A stretch of DNA of 64,000 nucleotides, from assembly GCF_003182075.1 (NCBI RefSeq), contig NZ_QGTH01000001.1, forward strand, positions 62,001-126,000, read 5' to 3'. Under the pieces are notes generated by a model, which saw only the letters and a program-made list of their open reading frames with translations, was not told where the DNA came from and made no database searches. Shown here piece by piece: positions 34,256 through 42,991 of this stretch. The position numbers and the translations under genes are program-made. This DNA comes from Finegoldia magna (GTDB lineage: Bacteria > Bacillota > Clostridia > Tissierellales > Peptoniphilaceae). How positions within the stretch are numbered: position 1 is the stretch's first letter; each line of letters opens with the position of its first letter.

Positions 34256-34768
34256 ATGGGTAGAAAAAAAGTTTCTGAATATCCTTATACTATTCAAGAA
34301 TTGAAAGAGATTACGATTCGCCAATTACAAGAAAGAGGCGTTGAGATAGAAGATATTTCAAAAATAGTGTTCATTTTACAAGAAAAATATTATCCGAATT
34401 TGACGATGCAATTGTGCACTGAAAATGTAGAGAGAGTTTTAGAAAAAAGAGAAGTGTTGCAATGCGTGTTAACAGGGATTGCAATCGACAAAGCTTGTGA
34501 TAAGAAATTATTCGACGATCCTATTCAAAAAATTATCGAATCAGACGAAGGACTTTATGGAATTGATGAAGTGTTGGCTTTGTCAATAATCAATGTGTAT
34601 GGCTCAATCGGATTTACTAATTTTGGGTATTTGGATAAGGAAAAGATCGGAATTATCAAAGAGTTAGATGTAGAAAAAACTGATTGCGTTAACACATTTT
34701 TGGATGATATAGTAGCTGCGATCGCAGCGGCTGCGGCAAGTAGGTTGTCTCATTCGAGATTTAAATAG
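34256..34768 (+). CDS. PgpA-like phosphatidylglycerophosphatase A family protein (YutG type)
   Basis: A 170-residue protein. Landmarks match the B. subtilis YutG family: LQERGVEIEDISKIVFILQEKYYPNLT, NVERVLEKREV, DEGLYGIDEVLALSIINVYGSIGFTNFGYLDK, and the final TFLDDIVAAIAAAAASRLSH. The family is annotated as phosphatidylglycerophosphatase A, which removes phosphate from phosphatidylglycerol phosphate in membrane lipid synthesis. This soluble-looking branch differs from the membrane PgpA of E. coli, so the reaction is less certain than the family. It has a very strong ribosome-binding site (AGGAGGT). Confidence 0.8.
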   Translation: MGRKKVSEYPYTIQELKEITIRQLQERGVEIEDISKIVFILQEKYYPNLTMQLCTENVERVLEKREVLQCVLTGIAIDKACDKKLFDDPIQKIIESDEGLYGIDEVLALSIINVYGSIGFTNFGYLDKEKIGIIKELDVEKTDCVNTFLDDIVAAIAAAAASRLSHSRFK

Positions 34769-34776
34769 GAGAATTT

Positions 34777-35664
34777 ATGTATACGATAGATAACATAAAC
34801 AAAAAAAGAAGATTAAAAAAAATAGACTTGGATTGTAGCCTTGAAATAGAAGAAGGTTACATCTATTTGTTTACAGGTCATGACAAGAACATTGATGAAT
34901 TGTTTGATATTTTGGGTTCTTTTACTACTAAATACAATGGAGAATTCTTGTATGGTTTTGAAGAAAAAGAAAACGTCCTAAAGAATCCAAAACTAACTAA
35001 TGAGGTTGAATTTTCAACATTTTTACAAGATTATAACTCATCAATGAAGGTGAAGAAGTATCTTAAATTAAAAAAGAAGTTGAATCCTTATTTCGATGAA
35101 GAATTTGTGGACTCTGTGCTAAAAGGATTTGCGATTGATGAATTTGCAAGACTAGAGGATTTGAAAGAGGATTACTGCAACATCGTACTTATGACTGCGG
35201 CGCTTGCTACGAATAAAAAGATAGTATTATTGAAAAATTTTGAAATAGTAGACAAAAAACTTTCTTTGGAATTCATAGATATAATGAAAAAACGTCAAGA
35301 ATTAATCAGAAACACAATTCTGATTTCAGCTCCAATTGCGGAGGAAGTATTTTTTGATTACTTGGTGTTGATGCAAGATGGTAGAATTAAATTCAAGGAT
35401 TCTAAGCACAACATACTAACAAAAGCAAATGTGGTTCGTGGACCTAAGGAGATTATCACTGCTATGAATTACAAAAGGATATTGACGAGAACTTCTGATG
35501 GATTAGAAGATGAAATCAAAATGTTCGATGAAATCAACGAAGATGAACGAATTTTACTTGAAAATAACGGCTGTGTAATCAAACAATTGCCATTAGACGA
35601 ATTAATTACAATGATTGAGGAGGGAAATTATGAAAAGACTGTTAAAACAGAAGTTGTCGAATAG
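34777..35664 (+). CDS. ABC-ATPase-like protein without nucleotide-binding motifs
   Basis: A 295-residue protein laid out like the ATPase subunit of a BcrA/YtrB-type ABC exporter. It has an N-terminal strand IDLDCSLEIEEGYIYLFTG, a sequence resembling the region before the signature (KVKKYLKLKKKLNPYFDEEFVDSVLKGF), a Walker-B-like strand KKIVLLKNFE (148-156) and RNTILISAPIAEEVFFDYLVLMQDGRI near the H-loop. Every nucleotide-binding element is altered. Walker A reads GHDKNIDEL (34-42) without Gly-Lys-Ser/Thr, the signature is RLEDLKED, Walker B has no Asp-Glu, and the H-loop His is missing. It is probably a pseudo-ATPase paired with the membrane protein encoded next. It could instead be an unrelated fold that mimics the pattern. 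Confidence 0.6.
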   Translation: MYTIDNINKKRRLKKIDLDCSLEIEEGYIYLFTGHDKNIDELFDILGSFTTKYNGEFLYGFEEKENVLKNPKLTNEVEFSTFLQDYNSSMKVKKYLKLKKKLNPYFDEEFVDSVLKGFAIDEFARLEDLKEDYCNIVLMTAALATNKKIVLLKNFEIVDKKLSLEFIDIMKKRQELIRNTILISAPIAEEVFFDYLVLMQDGRIKFKDSKHNILTKANVVRGPKEIITAMNYKRILTRTSDGLEDEIKMFDEINEDERILLENNGCVIKQLPLDELITMIEEGNYEKTVKTEVVE

Positions 35665-36328
35665 TTTGGCATACGCATTTTACACTCTTCTTGTATCTGT
35701 TGTTATATTAGCAATCATTGGAGGACTTTCCTACTTTAATATATGGAAATTCGATTTTGGAAAACTTCCACTATTCACATACGTCGTGCCTATGTTTTTA
35801 TTCAATACTTTCTACTTTTTATTGGTAGCAAGTAAGGATTACTTCCAAGATTTTGGAATGAACGTTGAATCATCTTACCATAGAAAACAAATTAAAAAAG
35901 CTACGATTTTTGAAAGAATTTTCAACGTCGTGTTGGTATTTGCAATTATAATTGGAGTAATTTATCTAACGAGAATTTTATCAGGATTCTTACATGCAAA
36001 ACAAATCGAAATTTATTACGACAAGATTGGAGTGTTCACAAAAGGCTCATTGTTGTCATATATGCCAATAGTTTTTGTAATCACATCAGTGTGTAGCCTT
36101 GCATTTAATTCATTGATATTCTTAGCGTACAAATTCGGTGCTGTGAAAATATTCATATTATTTACTGCAATTATTATCGCTTTAAATGTATTCTTCTCAG
36201 AATATTTAATATCAGCATTCAAATTATTTAGTGGACTTAACATGTATATCTATTTGGGAGCTGGTGTAATAGCACTTATATTATCGATATTATTTACCAA
36301 CTTCATCAAAGGCTTAAATGTAAAATAA
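35630..36328 (+). CDS. Six-helix membrane protein, partner of the ABC-like protein
   Basis: A membrane protein of about 232 residues with roughly six helices. A loop after helix 2 contains FQDFGMNVESSYHRKQIKKATIFERIFN, the kind of cytoplasmic stretch that ABC-2 permeases use to contact their ATPase. I chose ATG 35630 because GAGGAGGG lies just upstream; a TTG at 35615 would add five residues. The gene begins inside the last codons of the preceding one, so the products are probably made together. The role is unknown. Confidence 0.7.
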   Translation: MKRLLKQKLSNSLAYAFYTLLVSVVILAIIGGLSYFNIWKFDFGKLPLFTYVVPMFLFNTFYFLLVASKDYFQDFGMNVESSYHRKQIKKATIFERIFNVVLVFAIIIGVIYLTRILSGFLHAKQIEIYYDKIGVFTKGSLLSYMPIVFVITSVCSLAFNSLIFLAYKFGAVKIFILFTAIIIALNVFFSEYLISAFKLFSGLNMYIYLGAGVIALILSILFTNFIKGLNVK

Positions 36329-36336
36329 AGGAGATG

Positions 36337-36360
36337 GCTCGGAGCAATCCGAGCTTTTTT
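36337..36360 (+). terminator. Terminator immediately before ogt
   Basis: GCTCGGA and TCCGAGC form a seven-base GC-rich stem around GCAA, followed by six T. The ogt start codon lies only two bases after the T run. Confidence 0.88.
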
Positions 36361-36362
36361 AT

Positions 36363-36839
36363 ATGAGAGATATTTACAAATCAAAATTAGGAAATATTCT
36401 TATCGAAAGTGACGGAGAAAATATAATAAAATGTGAATTCACAGATTTTTTTGTAGAACAGGGGACTGATGAAATAATTGAAAAATGTAAGAATTATTTG
36501 GACGATTATTTTTCGGGTAATATTACAGGGCAATTTGACGATATATTAATCGACAAATCAGATTATGCAACTAAGATATTGAAGTTAGTGTGTGAAATTC
36601 CGTATGGAATGATTGCAACATATACCGACATCAAAGAAAAATACGAAGAAATCTACAGCGTTAAAACATCAGCAAGAGCAGTTGGAAGAGCTGTTGGCTC
36701 AAATGATTTGATGATTTTAGTACCTTGCCACAGAGTGATTGGAAAAAACAATACGCTTACTGGATATAAATTTGGAATAGAAAAGAAAAAGTATTTATTA
36801 GATTTGGAACAAAATCACAAATCTTCTGTAAATATTTGA
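36363..36839 (+). CDS. ogt: Methylated-DNA-protein cysteine methyltransferase
   Basis: A 158-residue repair protein that takes the methyl group from O6-methylguanine onto its own cysteine. The active site is PCHRVIGKNNTLTGYKFG, with Cys in PCHRV. The helix-turn-helix region (YGMIATYTDIKEKY...SARAVGRAVGSND) contains the arginine finger. The N-terminus begins YKSKLGNILIES, typical for the family, so the start is right. Yet no ribosome-binding site precedes it, and the gene begins directly behind a terminator. Expression may depend on readthrough or on a leaderless transcript. Confidence 0.93.
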   Translation: MRDIYKSKLGNILIESDGENIIKCEFTDFFVEQGTDEIIEKCKNYLDDYFSGNITGQFDDILIDKSDYATKILKLVCEIPYGMIATYTDIKEKYEEIYSVKTSARAVGRAVGSNDLMILVPCHRVIGKNNTLTGYKFGIEKKKYLLDLEQNHKSSVNI

Positions 36840-36895
36840 GCAATGTTTACGAAATTGCAACAAATGTTTTTAAGCGATTTTTAAGATATTTGTCG

Positions 36896-36904
36896 TGATA
36901 TAAT
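36896..36904 (+). promoter_or_regulatory. Extended -10 promoter for the DUF4153 gene
   Basis: TGATATAAT is a consensus extended -10, 21 bases before the start codon, with AGGAGG between them. The -35 region is not recognisable. Confidence 0.5.
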
Positions 36905-36925
36905 TAAGAAAAGCAGGAGGAAATT

Positions 36926-38686
36926 ATGAGGTTAGATATTTTTAAATCGAAACTTAAAAACTTACAGAAAACAATAAAGCTATATCCAATGGTACTACTT
37001 GCCATATTTATTGCTACGATATTTGCAATTATGGTGATATGGAATATTGAAGTTGGAGCATTTAATAGCACATTAACAACAGATTTGCTTATTTCTTCGC
37101 TATACTTTGCAATGAGCTACATGATTGTAAAACTAATAATTACAGACAAAAACATAGAAATCACCAAGGGGAAAAAAGCTTTGGTGTATGCAATTGTGTC
37201 AGTGCTTATGGGATTAGTGAGCTATTTTCTAATAATAAAAGTAGACAAATCATTTGTTCTTAGAAATCAAATCACTCAGATTGGATTATTTGTTACGCTT
37301 TTTGTTGGAATGTTTGTAGCAGGACACTTTAATGTGAGAGTTGACTATGCTGACTACGCAGTTAAAATAGTTTTATCAATAATAGAATCGTTAATTTATT
37401 GCGTAACGATTTTTATTGGAATTGTTGCGATTTTGTTCACGACAAAGGAACTGTTCAAACTACAATTTAATCTTAGCAATGTCATGGTATCATGTGCAGC
37501 GGTAATTTTTCTATTGCTAAATGCATCTATAATTTTATCCAGATTCCCGTTGAAATATTGTGATCAAAATCTAAAAATTAAATGGCTATTGCCTTTTAAG
37601 TTTTTATTTACGAGAATTATTGCTCCGATATTTTTGGTATACGGTTTTATTTTACTTCTATATATAATAAAGGTAGTAGTTTTAAAGACGATACCTAACA
37701 ATATCATCACAAATCTTATTTTGTGGTATGGATTGCTTTCAGTAGTGGTCTTGTTCATATCAAAAACGGTAGAAGATAAATTCATAAATGTTTACAATAA
37801 AATTCAACCTATAATATTATTGATACTTTCAGTCATGATGTTTTACTCAATAGGAATCAGAATATCATATTATGGAGTTACGGAAGAAAGATATCTTGTG
37901 GTAGTTGGCGGAATATTCATTGTTATATCAATGATTTACTATTTATTCTTCAACAAGAAGACATACATCACGATACCGACAACGTTTTTGATATTGGCAC
38001 TGATTTCTTCGGTGGGACCTCTTTCTGCATATAATATCAGTAGAATAGACCAAAAAGCCAAATTAGAAAAAATGCTAGTTGAAGAAAATCTTCTTGTCGA
38101 TGGCAAAATAAAATCTCAAAACAATGTAAATCCAGCTAAAATAAAGGAAATAAAAGACAAACTTGACTATTTTGTAGTCAAACACAGCACAAAAGAACTT
38201 CCTTATTTGGGTGATAAATTTACAACTTTACAAGAGGATATGAATCGTGTATTTGGATTCAGAGGAGACGAATTTGAGTCGCTATACGGACAAATCAGAT
38301 CCTTTGTCAATGATAGGTTAGAAATTGATACGACAAACTACGACCGTTTATTGGAAAATATTCAATTTCAATACGATTCCAATACACAAAATATCGAAAA
38401 TTTAGGAAATCAAAATGTTACGTTTTCCAAAAAATCAAATATTGTTGTTATAAAATACAAAAATGAAATAATTGGTAAATTTAACATAGAAATATTTAAT
38501 AACAGATTAGAAGAATTGTGGAATCTACAAGGCCCTGATATTAACACAGAAGATCCTGACAATTTGATAAAAGATGAAGGTGTAATTAACAATCGTAAAT
38601 ACAAGACGATACTTGAAAGAGCTGAATGTGTTTATGACAATGGACAAAAAATGACATATTACATCAAATGTTTATACACAAAATAA
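36926..38686 (+). CDS. DUF4153-type polytopic membrane protein
   Basis: A 586-residue protein. Residues 1-375 hold about eleven hydrophobic segments, including the family-like ISYYGVTEERYLVVVGGIF near 313. The last ~210 residues are soluble and charged, starting after SAYNISRIDQKAKLEKMLVEENLL, and presumably face outward. DUF4153 has no established activity. It is transcribed alone from its own promoter. The soluble tail contains no enzyme motif that I recognise. Confidence 0.8.
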   Translation: MRLDIFKSKLKNLQKTIKLYPMVLLAIFIATIFAIMVIWNIEVGAFNSTLTTDLLISSLYFAMSYMIVKLIITDKNIEITKGKKALVYAIVSVLMGLVSYFLIIKVDKSFVLRNQITQIGLFVTLFVGMFVAGHFNVRVDYADYAVKIVLSIIESLIYCVTIFIGIVAILFTTKELFKLQFNLSNVMVSCAAVIFLLLNASIILSRFPLKYCDQNLKIKWLLPFKFLFTRIIAPIFLVYGFILLLYIIKVVVLKTIPNNIITNLILWYGLLSVVVLFISKTVEDKFINVYNKIQPIILLILSVMMFYSIGIRISYYGVTEERYLVVVGGIFIVISMIYYLFFNKKTYITIPTTFLILALISSVGPLSAYNISRIDQKAKLEKMLVEENLLVDGKIKSQNNVNPAKIKEIKDKLDYFVVKHSTKELPYLGDKFTTLQEDMNRVFGFRGDEFESLYGQIRSFVNDRLEIDTTNYDRLLENIQFQYDSNTQNIENLGNQNVTFSKKSNIVVIKYKNEIIGKFNIEIFNNRLEELWNLQGPDINTEDPDNLIKDEGVINNRKYKTILERAECVYDNGQKMTYYIKCLYTK

Positions 38687-38699
38687 GTGAATAATATTC

Positions 38700-38727
38700 T
38701 TTACAAAAAATTATCAAGTGTTATAAT
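38700..38727 (+). promoter_or_regulatory. Promoter for the threonine aldolase gene
   Basis: TTTACA lies 16 bases from TATAAT, with TG in the extended -10 position. Confidence 0.7.
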
Positions 38728-38775
38728 AAATCTGTATTTTAACAAACTAATTATTGTCGATTGAGGAGAAAAATT

Positions 38776-39792
38776 ATGTATAATTTTAACTGTGATTACC
38801 TAGAAGGAGTTCATCCAAATATCATAAAAGCACTTGAAGAAACCAATATGGTTCAACAACAAGGCTATTGCAACGATGAATACACTCATCAAGCAAAAGA
38901 ACTTATCAGAAAAAAGATTTCTGATCAAGACGTTTATTTTCTACATGGTTCTACAGCTTGTAATAAACTTGTTATCAAAACATCGCTAAGACCTTTTGAA
39001 AGTGTTATCGCATGTGATAATGCTCATATTAATACATTAGAAACAGGAGCTATTGAAGATATTGGTCACAAAATAGAAATAGTAGAAGATGAAGATGGAT
39101 TATTAATTCCAGAAGTAATAGATAAGTTTGTATCAGAAAGAATGAATGATCCTGCATATTTTCACAAGCCAATTCCAAAAATGGTTTACATAACCAATTC
39201 ATCGGAATCTGGAACAATCTACACTAAAGAAAGACTTATGGAAATAAAAAAAGTCTGCGACAAACATGGACTGTATTTATTCATGGATGGTGCAAGACTT
39301 GCATATGCATTAGCTGCAAAAAACAACGACCTAACATTAAAAGAAATTTGTGAGATTGTCGATGCGACATATGTCGGAGGAACAAAATGCGGGGCTATGT
39401 TTGGAGAAGCGTTGATATTAAACAACGATGATTTCAAGCTTCATTTTAAAAACTACATCAAAGGCTCTGGAATGTTGATTGCTAAATCCAGATTTTTAGG
39501 AATTCAATTTAGAGAATTATTTACTGATGATTTAATTTTCAAATTAGCTGAAAAAGCAGATGAACAGGCTGACAGAATCAGACGAAGATTAAAAGAACAA
39601 AACTATGTGTTAGCTACTCAATCTACTACCAACACAATATTCGTAAATATGGATTATGAAAGATATCACAGATTAAAACACAAATATAATTTTTGTGAAA
39701 ACTACAAAACAGATGATTACATAAATGTAAGAATTTGTACATCATGGTCTACCGAAGAGCACATGGTAGATGAATTGATAAATGACTTATAA
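38776..39792 (+). CDS. ltaE: Low-specificity threonine aldolase / beta-eliminating lyase family
   Basis: A PLP enzyme of about 338 residues that would split threonine into glycine and acetaldehyde, or a related 3-hydroxy amino acid. Landmarks are FLHGSTACNKLVIKTSL, the AHINTLETGAIE segment with the stacking His, FMDGARLAYA with the Asp that holds the PLP ring nitrogen, and the Schiff-base lysine in YVGGTKCGAMFGEAL. ATG 38776 is chosen for the GAGGAG six bases upstream; a TTG at 38761 lies before that site. It has its own promoter and terminator. The acetaldehyde could be handled by the alcohol dehydrogenase encoded elsewhere in the window. Confidence 0.88.
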   Translation: MYNFNCDYLEGVHPNIIKALEETNMVQQQGYCNDEYTHQAKELIRKKISDQDVYFLHGSTACNKLVIKTSLRPFESVIACDNAHINTLETGAIEDIGHKIEIVEDEDGLLIPEVIDKFVSERMNDPAYFHKPIPKMVYITNSSESGTIYTKERLMEIKKVCDKHGLYLFMDGARLAYALAAKNNDLTLKEICEIVDATYVGGTKCGAMFGEALILNNDDFKLHFKNYIKGSGMLIAKSRFLGIQFRELFTDDLIFKLAEKADEQADRIRRRLKEQNYVLATQSTTNTIFVNMDYERYHRLKHKYNFCENYKTDDYINVRICTSWSTEEHMVDELINDL

Positions 39793-39796
39793 AATT

Positions 39797-39820
39797 GCGA
39801 CCTTAAATGGTCGCTTTTTT
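39797..39820 (+). terminator. Rho-independent terminator
   Basis: GCGACC and GGTCGC with loop TTAAAT and six T, directly after the aldolase gene. Confidence 0.88.
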
Positions 39821-40194
39821 AATAGAGATTCTTTAAAAATAAAAAAATATTACAAAAAAGTTACAATGATTTACAAAAATCTACTAAATGCTTTTATGGT
39901 GTAAATACCTAAAATATCCAATCTTTTATTTGCTTAAATTCATTTATTAATCTTTTTGCACAAAAAACAAAAAAAAGCTACGAAAAAATGTAAAAATATT
40001 TCACTCATGGTAGATATGATAACTAATATCAAATAATAAATTCATGAAAACAATATTTCAACAAAATAGCGATTATTACGAAATGTCTACAATTAAGTAA
40101 AGATAAATTAAAACGAAAAATTTTAAAAAAAATTCAAACAAGACAATAAAATAACAATTTAATATTAAAATATTTTGAAAAAACGATGATTATG
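39821..40194. other. AT-rich intergenic region upstream of opp
   Basis: About 370 bases of extremely AT-rich sequence with no open frame of note on either strand and no hairpin or riboswitch-like structure that I can recognise. It may hold binding sites for a global regulator of the opp operon. Confidence 0.6.
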
Positions 40195-40223
40195 TTATCA
40201 TTTTCATAAATTCATGTTATAAT
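40195..40223 (+). promoter_or_regulatory. Promoter for the opp operon
   Basis: TTATCA and TATAAT are 17 bases apart, with an extended TGT before the -10. The predicted leader is about 100 bases long, longer than usual in this window. Confidence 0.65.
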
Positions 40224-40330
40224 GAAATTACGAAAAAAGTGAATGCTAGAACTTATATATTTTCAAATATGTATTCACGATTAATTCGGATTTTCTCATA
40301 AAGATTAAAATATTTAAGGAGGAATTGTAA

Positions 40331-41983
40331 ATGAGAAACAAGAAAAGGTTTGTTGCCTTGATGTTAGCCGGCCTTATGGTTGCTGGTACAGCATGTGGAA
40401 ATGGAGGCTCAAAGGGTGGAGAAAAAGGAGAAAACACAGTATATAATACTTTCTTAAGTGCAGACCCTGACTCTATCGATGCTCAAAAAGGTAGCGACAG
40501 CTATGGTAATACAGTTGTTAATAACGTATATGAACCACTTATCAGATTAGTTCAAAACGAAGACTTAACATTGAAACCAGAAGCAGCAGCAGCTAAAGAA
40601 TGGAAAGTATCCGAAGATGCTATGACTTACACATTCACATTACGTGATGGCTTAAAGTGGGAAGATGGTCAACCACTAACAGCAAAAGACTTTGAATATG
40701 GTATTAAAAGAACTGTAGATCCTAAGACAGGTTCTGGTTCATCATTCTTATTGGCTGATATACTTAACTTCCAAGAAGTTAACGAAGGCAAAGCTCCATT
40801 GGATAAATTAGGAGTTAAAGCTCTTGATGATAAAACATTGGAAATCAAATTAGGTGCTCCAGCACAATATTTCATTAACATTGTACCTTTCAGAGTATGT
40901 TTCCCACAAAGAAAAGACATAGTTGAAAAACACGGTGAACAATTCGGTTCTGAAGCTAACACAATCGTAGGTTGCGGACCTTTCAAATTAACTGAATGGA
41001 CTCACAACTCTAAATTAGTTCTTGAAAAGAACCCAGACTACTGGAACAAAGACAAAGTTAAATTAGAAAAAGTTAACATAAGAGTTATCACTGATACAAA
41101 CACAATGATGAACGCTTTCCAATCTGGAGAAGTAATGAGTGTAAGTACTAATAAACCAGAATGGACTTCTAAGTTCGACAAGAGAGAAGGAACTAAGACT
41201 CAAAAAATTGATATTCCAGCAGTAGATTACTTCGCAGTTAACCACAAAGATAAATTATTTAAGAACAAAAAAGTTAGACAAGCATTCAACATCGCTTTAG
41301 ACAGAGAAGGCTTCAATGAAACAGTTCTTAAAGGAAAATCAGCTCCAGCTTATTTCTGGGTACCAAAAGCTATTACAATTGAAGATTTGAAATACAGAGA
41401 AATGGCAGGTAACCCTGTTAAAGAAATGGCTGATAAATTAGGCGATCCAAAAGCTTTATTATCTGAAGGTCTTAAAGAATTGGGAATGGATCCAGATCCA
41501 TCTAAATTAGAAGTAAGCTTAATTATGACTAACTCACCAGACTTGAAAAAATTCGGTGAATATTTCCAACAAAACTTCCAAAACAAACTTGGTGTTAAGG
41601 TTAAATTGGAAATGATGGAATGGGCTATCCTTTCTGGTAAAATCAACAAAGGTAATTACCAAATGGGTTATTTAGCATGGACTGCTGACTACAACCACCC
41701 ATCAGCAATGATGTCTCTATTCACTTCAAGTGCTAACGCAGTTAGAACTGGATGGAAGAGCGAAGAATACGATAAATTAATCAGAGACGCTGCCAAAGAA
41801 AAAGACAAAAACAAACAAGTTGAATTATATAAGAAAGCTGAACAAATCCTAGCTGATGAAACAGTTATTATTCCAATCATTTCTGGTACTACTAACATGT
41901 ACTATCAAGATTATGTAAAGAATATTAACTTAAACCAATTCTCAACAGCAGGATACAAAGACACTTATTTAGAAAAAAAATAA
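40331..41983 (+). CDS. oppA: Oligopeptide-binding lipoprotein OppA
   Basis: A 550-residue binding lipoprotein with lipobox GTAC (C22) and a Gly/Lys linker. The family 5 solute-binding fold shows SADPDSIDAQKGSDSYGNTVVNNVYEPLIRL, WEDGQPLTAKDFEYGIKRTVDP, a GCGPFKLTEW motif and AFNIALDREGF. It captures peptides outside the cell for the importer encoded by the next four genes. Codon use is more regular than in the neighbours, as expected for an abundant protein. A stable hairpin follows the stop, which may protect this part of the transcript. Confidence 0.95.
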   Translation: MRNKKRFVALMLAGLMVAGTACGNGGSKGGEKGENTVYNTFLSADPDSIDAQKGSDSYGNTVVNNVYEPLIRLVQNEDLTLKPEAAAAKEWKVSEDAMTYTFTLRDGLKWEDGQPLTAKDFEYGIKRTVDPKTGSGSSFLLADILNFQEVNEGKAPLDKLGVKALDDKTLEIKLGAPAQYFINIVPFRVCFPQRKDIVEKHGEQFGSEANTIVGCGPFKLTEWTHNSKLVLEKNPDYWNKDKVKLEKVNIRVITDTNTMMNAFQSGEVMSVSTNKPEWTSKFDKREGTKTQKIDIPAVDYFAVNHKDKLFKNKKVRQAFNIALDREGFNETVLKGKSAPAYFWVPKAITIEDLKYREMAGNPVKEMADKLGDPKALLSEGLKELGMDPDPSKLEVSLIMTNSPDLKKFGEYFQQNFQNKLGVKVKLEMMEWAILSGKINKGNYQMGYLAWTADYNHPSAMMSLFTSSANAVRTGWKSEEYDKLIRDAAKEKDKNKQVELYKKAEQILADETVIIPIISGTTNMYYQDYVKNINLNQFSTAGYKDTYLEKK

Positions 41984-42003
41984 AATAACTAGTAGCAAAT
42001 GGC

Positions 42004-42032
42004 AGGCTGTTACAAATTATTTGTAACAGCCT
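42004..42032 (+). promoter_or_regulatory. Stable hairpin between oppA and oppB
   Basis: AGGCTGTTACAAA and TTTGTAACAGCCT form a perfect 13-base stem with a three-base loop. No T run follows, so it is not a classical terminator. It could block 3'-to-5' decay and raise oppA over the rest of the operon. Confidence 0.7.
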
Positions 42033-42055
42033 ACTAATTGTATATAGGAGGACTC

Positions 42056-42982
42056 ATGTTAAAATATCTTATAAAGAGAATCTTGTATATGTTGCTTACA
42101 TTGTTTGTAATTACAACAGCAACATTCTTCTTGATGCATAACATTCAAGGGGATCCATTGTCTGCTATGGGTAAGACTCTTCCAGAGCAAACAATAAAAA
42201 ATTACAAAGCTAGATACGGTTTAGATAAACCGGTATCAACACAATATGCAATATTTTTGAAAAATGCATTACATGGAGATTTAGGTGCTTCATACAAATA
42301 TCCAGGTAGAGAAGTAAAAGCTACAATCGCTCAAACTGCTCCAGTATCTGGAAGAATTGGTGGACAAGCCATGGTAATAGGTATTACTATCGGTATTATT
42401 TTTGGTATTCTTGCGGCCTTAAACAGGGGTAAAGTGCCAGATTATATTATCAGTGTATTGGCTATTTTGGGTATTACGATACCTGTATTTATTTTGGGGG
42501 CTCTTTTACAATACGCTTTCGCAGTAAAACTAAATTGGTTTCCAACTTCAGGCTACGGAGACGAAATCAAGTATACAATTTTGCCTTCAATAGCATTATG
42601 CTTTGGTTCAATAGCTACTTATGCTAGATACATGAGAAGTAATGTATTGGAAGTTTTAAACGAAGACTACATACTAACTGCAAAAGCAAAAGGGGTATCA
42701 GGCTTCAATGTAATTAGAAAACACGTATTCAGAAATGCTATACTTCCTATCATCACAATAATAGCTCCACAAATCGTTGGTATTTTTACAGGATCTTTCA
42801 TTATTGAAAGTATGTATTCTATACCAGGTTTAGGAAGTTACTTTGTAAACTCTATAACTGCCAGAGATTATCCTATGATTATAGGTACAACAATTTTCTA
42901 TGCATTCTTGTTCTTAATCTCTCAATTAGTTGTAGATATCTTATACGGAATAGCAGATCCAAGAATTAAAATAGTAGATTAG
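42056..42982 (+). CDS. oppB: Oligopeptide importer permease OppB
   Basis: A membrane protein of about 308 residues with six helices. The N-terminus reads LKYLIKRILYMLLTLFVITTATFFLMHNIQGDP, typical of OppB/DppB. The EAA loop is LNEDYILTAKAKGVSGFNVIRKHVFRNAILP, which docks to an ATPase. I chose ATG 42056 because AGGAGG lies directly upstream; the frame extends six codons further up without a start signal. It pairs with OppC to form the channel. Confidence 0.95.
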   Translation: MLKYLIKRILYMLLTLFVITTATFFLMHNIQGDPLSAMGKTLPEQTIKNYKARYGLDKPVSTQYAIFLKNALHGDLGASYKYPGREVKATIAQTAPVSGRIGGQAMVIGITIGIIFGILAALNRGKVPDYIISVLAILGITIPVFILGALLQYAFAVKLNWFPTSGYGDEIKYTILPSIALCFGSIATYARYMRSNVLEVLNEDYILTAKAKGVSGFNVIRKHVFRNAILPIITIIAPQIVGIFTGSFIIESMYSIPGLGSYFVNSITARDYPMIIGTTIFYAFLFLISQLVVDILYGIADPRIKIVD

Positions 42983-42991
42983 GGGATTAGT

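Noticed and set aside
39821..40330. Riboswitch or T-box upstream of oppA
   Set aside because: The long leader prompted a look, but I found no conserved stems, no T-box motif and no terminator/antiterminator pair.
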